Assembly: GCA_003989065.1 (NCBI GenBank)
Contig: RXIW01000022.1
Coordinates: 1-47,757 of the forward strand
DNA length: 47,757 bases
DNA from: Candidatus Competibacteraceae bacterium
Lineage (GTDB): Bacteria > Pseudomonadota > Gammaproteobacteria > Competibacterales > Competibacteraceae
Direction of reading: 5' to 3'
The notes under the pieces are model-generated. The model was not told the DNA's origin. It searched no databases and saw nothing but the letters and a program-made list of their open reading frames with translations. Position 1 is the first letter of the stretch, and each line of letters begins with the position of its first letter. The position numbers and the translations under genes were made by a program. Of this stretch, positions 46,241 through 47,757 are shown piece after piece.

Positions 46241-47029
46241 ATGCAAACCGTGCGCACCCCCGCAGTCGCGGGGTTGTTCTATCCGGCCGATGCTGCTGAA
46301 TTGCAAGCGCAAGTCGAACATTTTCTCGAGTGCGTCGAGCCGTCGACCGAACCGCCGCCCAAGGCCATCATCGCGCCTCATGCCGGCTACGTCTATTCCG
46401 GCCCGGTAGCCGCGTCGGCGTATGCGCGCCTCAGGGCGGCGCATGACATCATCCAGCGGGTCGTGTTGCTGGGGCCGAGCCATCGCCTGGGCTTTCGCGG
46501 CATCGCAGTCAGCAATATGGCTGCTTTCGCCACGCCGCTGGGACCGATCCCCGTGGACCAGGAAGCGATCGAGCAGATTCGATACTTGCCGGAAGTCGGG
46601 TGTCTGGAACAGGCCCATGCCCGCGAGCACAGCCTGGAGGTCCATCTGCCGTTTCTGCAAGCGGTGTTGGGCGCGTTCAAGCTGGTTCCGGTGGTGGTTG
46701 GCGATGCCCATCCCTTCGAGGTCGGGGCGGTATTGGAAGCGTTGTGGGGCGGCCCCGAAACCCTGATCGTCATCAGTTCCGACCTCAGCCATTATCACGA
46801 CTACCAGACCGCCCGCTGGATGGACGGCGAAACCTCGCGAGCCATCGAGACGCTGCGGTTCGAGGATATCGATTACGAGCAGGCTTGCGGACGCAATCCG
46901 GTCAATGGCCTGTTGTGGGTAGCCCGCCGCAAGGGGCTGCATTGCGATACCATCGATCTGCGCAATTCCGGCGACACCGCCGGGCCGCGCGATCAGGTCG
47001 TGGGGTATGGCGCTTATGTCTTCCACTGA
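46241..47029 (+). CDS. amrB: AmmeMemoRadiSam system protein AmrB (MEMO1 family)
   Basis: The 262-residue protein has the MEMO fold, related to extradiol dioxygenases. Features are VRTPAVAGLFYPAD, the metal-site stretch APHAGYVYSGPVAASAYA with its His, GPSHRLGFRG, REHSLEVHLPF and SSDLSHYHDY. These histidines are those proposed to bind iron in MEMO proteins. GGGAGGG precedes the ATG closely. Its end overlaps amrA, pointing to coupled translation. Confidence 0.94.
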   Translation: MQTVRTPAVAGLFYPADAAELQAQVEHFLECVEPSTEPPPKAIIAPHAGYVYSGPVAASAYARLRAAHDIIQRVVLLGPSHRLGFRGIAVSNMAAFATPLGPIPVDQEAIEQIRYLPEVGCLEQAHAREHSLEVHLPFLQAVLGAFKLVPVVVGDAHPFEVGAVLEALWGGPETLIVISSDLSHYHDYQTARWMDGETSRAIETLRFEDIDYEQACGRNPVNGLLWVARRKGLHCDTIDLRNSGDTAGPRDQVVGYGAYVFH

Positions 47030-47588
47030 AACACTGTCGAACGCAGATCGGGCTGCCTTGCTGGCCGTCGCCAGGGCTTCGATCCAACACGGCTTGCAAC
47101 AAGGCCAGGCTTTGGAAGCGCAGCCGGACGATTATCCGGAAACCCTGCGTCCGTTGCGGGCGACTTTCGTGACTCTGGAGATTGGCGGCCAGTTGCGCGG
47201 TTGCATCGGCGCACTCGCTGCCTATCAACCGCTGGTCCGGGATGTCGCCGCCCATGCCTATGCTGCGGCGTTCGAGGACCCGCGCTTTCCAGAATTACGG
47301 CCGGACGAATTTCCGCAGTTGGAGATCCATATCTCGGTGTTGTCGCCGCCGGAGCCGCTGCAGTTCGCCTCCGAGGATGAATTGCTGGCCCAGTTGCGAC
47401 CGGGCGTGGATGGCTTGATCCTGCATTTCCACCATTGCCGGGCGACCTTCCTGCCAGCGGTGTGGGAGCAGCTGCCCGATCCCTACGTTTTCCTGGCCCA
47501 ACTGAAACAGAAAGCCGGATTGCCGCTGGATTTCTGGTCGCCGGAGCTGCAGGCGGAACGCTATACGGCGGAATACTTCGGCGAATGA
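47016..47588 (+). CDS. amrA: AmmeMemoRadiSam system protein AmrA (AMMECR1 family)
   Basis: The 190-residue AMMECR1-domain protein has the hallmark LRGCIG in FVTLEIGGQLRGCIGALA, then FPQLEIHISVLSPPEPL and CRATFLPAVWEQLPDP. I start at ATG 47016 because GGGG lies ten bases before it; ATG 47007 in the same frame is too close to that site. It overlaps the amrB stop by 14 bases. Its biochemical role within the set is unknown. Confidence 0.92.
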   Translation: MSSTETLSNADRAALLAVARASIQHGLQQGQALEAQPDDYPETLRPLRATFVTLEIGGQLRGCIGALAAYQPLVRDVAAHAYAAAFEDPRFPELRPDEFPQLEIHISVLSPPEPLQFASEDELLAQLRPGVDGLILHFHHCRATFLPAVWEQLPDPYVFLAQLKQKAGLPLDFWSPELQAERYTAEYFGE

Positions 47589-47681
47589 ACCGCCAAGCGT
47601 TGCCGCGAGAGGTGATTTTTCCGGCACGGGTCTAGCCAATGTCGAGGGAAGATTGTAGAATCCCTGCCCTCGCATCATCAC

Positions 47682-47757
<76 letters not shown>

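Overview
The window looks like a chromosomal segment of a G+C-rich, nitrate-respiring gammaproteobacterium. The evidence is a full narK-narK-narGHJI locus with its own NarX/NarL pair, an hldE-msbA lipopolysaccharide block, mutY-yggX, ilvD, RlmJ, MltD and a ribosome-modulation-factor-like protein. The protein set resembles denitrifying glycogen-accumulating organisms of the Competibacteraceae. That placement is an impression from family resemblance and was not tested.

Layout. (1) 1-5.5 kb: a plus-strand accessory block with the C-terminal part of a DUF1156 (COG1743-type) DNA methylase broken by a one-base frameshift, a GmrSD-like DUF262/DUF1524 protein, and a large DUF499 P-loop ATPase. This looks like an anti-phage or modification module whose 5' part lies outside the window. 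(2) 5.6-10.1 kb: an alpha/beta hydrolase, a cold-shock gene with a long leader and terminator, tRNA-Phe(GAA), yggX-mutY, and a divergent NAD-dependent epimerase-like gene. (3) 10.1-24.0 kb: the nitrate respiration locus. narI, narJ, narH, narG, a single NarK and a 24-helix NarK1-NarK2 fusion lie on the minus strand, divergent from narX-narL. The shared 307-base intergenic region holds a 7-2-7 NarL site and further NarL heptamers. (4) 24.0-28.3 kb: a two-receiver/degenerate GGDEF/EAL protein and ilvD, both minus. (5) 28.5-35.1 kb: an unusual envelope cluster. A secreted or anchored caspase-FGE fusion is divergent from a DUF4384 lipoprotein, a TerD-like membrane-anchored protein, two coiled-coil lipoproteins, a TPR protein, and its paralogue fused to a trypsin-like protease. 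(6) 35.1-43.0 kb: hldE overlapping a FAD oxidoreductase and an aldo/keto reductase (minus), then msbA, an RMF-like gene and a Sel1-repeat protein (plus), and MltD with a low-complexity insertion (minus). (7) 43.2-47.8 kb: 3-mercaptopyruvate sulfurtransferase, RlmJ, the complete three-gene AmmeMemoRadiSam system (amrS divergent from amrB-amrA), and tRNA-Ala(CGC) ending exactly at the window edge.

How the parts work together. NarX senses nitrate and signals to NarL, which probably acts on sites between narX and narK. The NarK proteins import nitrate and export nitrite, and NarGHI reduces nitrate with NarJ as assembly chaperone. HldE makes ADP-heptose precursor and MsbA flips lipid A-core. The least explained blocks are the caspase/TerD/trypsin cluster, the DUF1156-DUF262-DUF499 block, and AmmeMemoRadiSam. 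No CRISPR array, rRNA, insertion sequence or prophage was seen.
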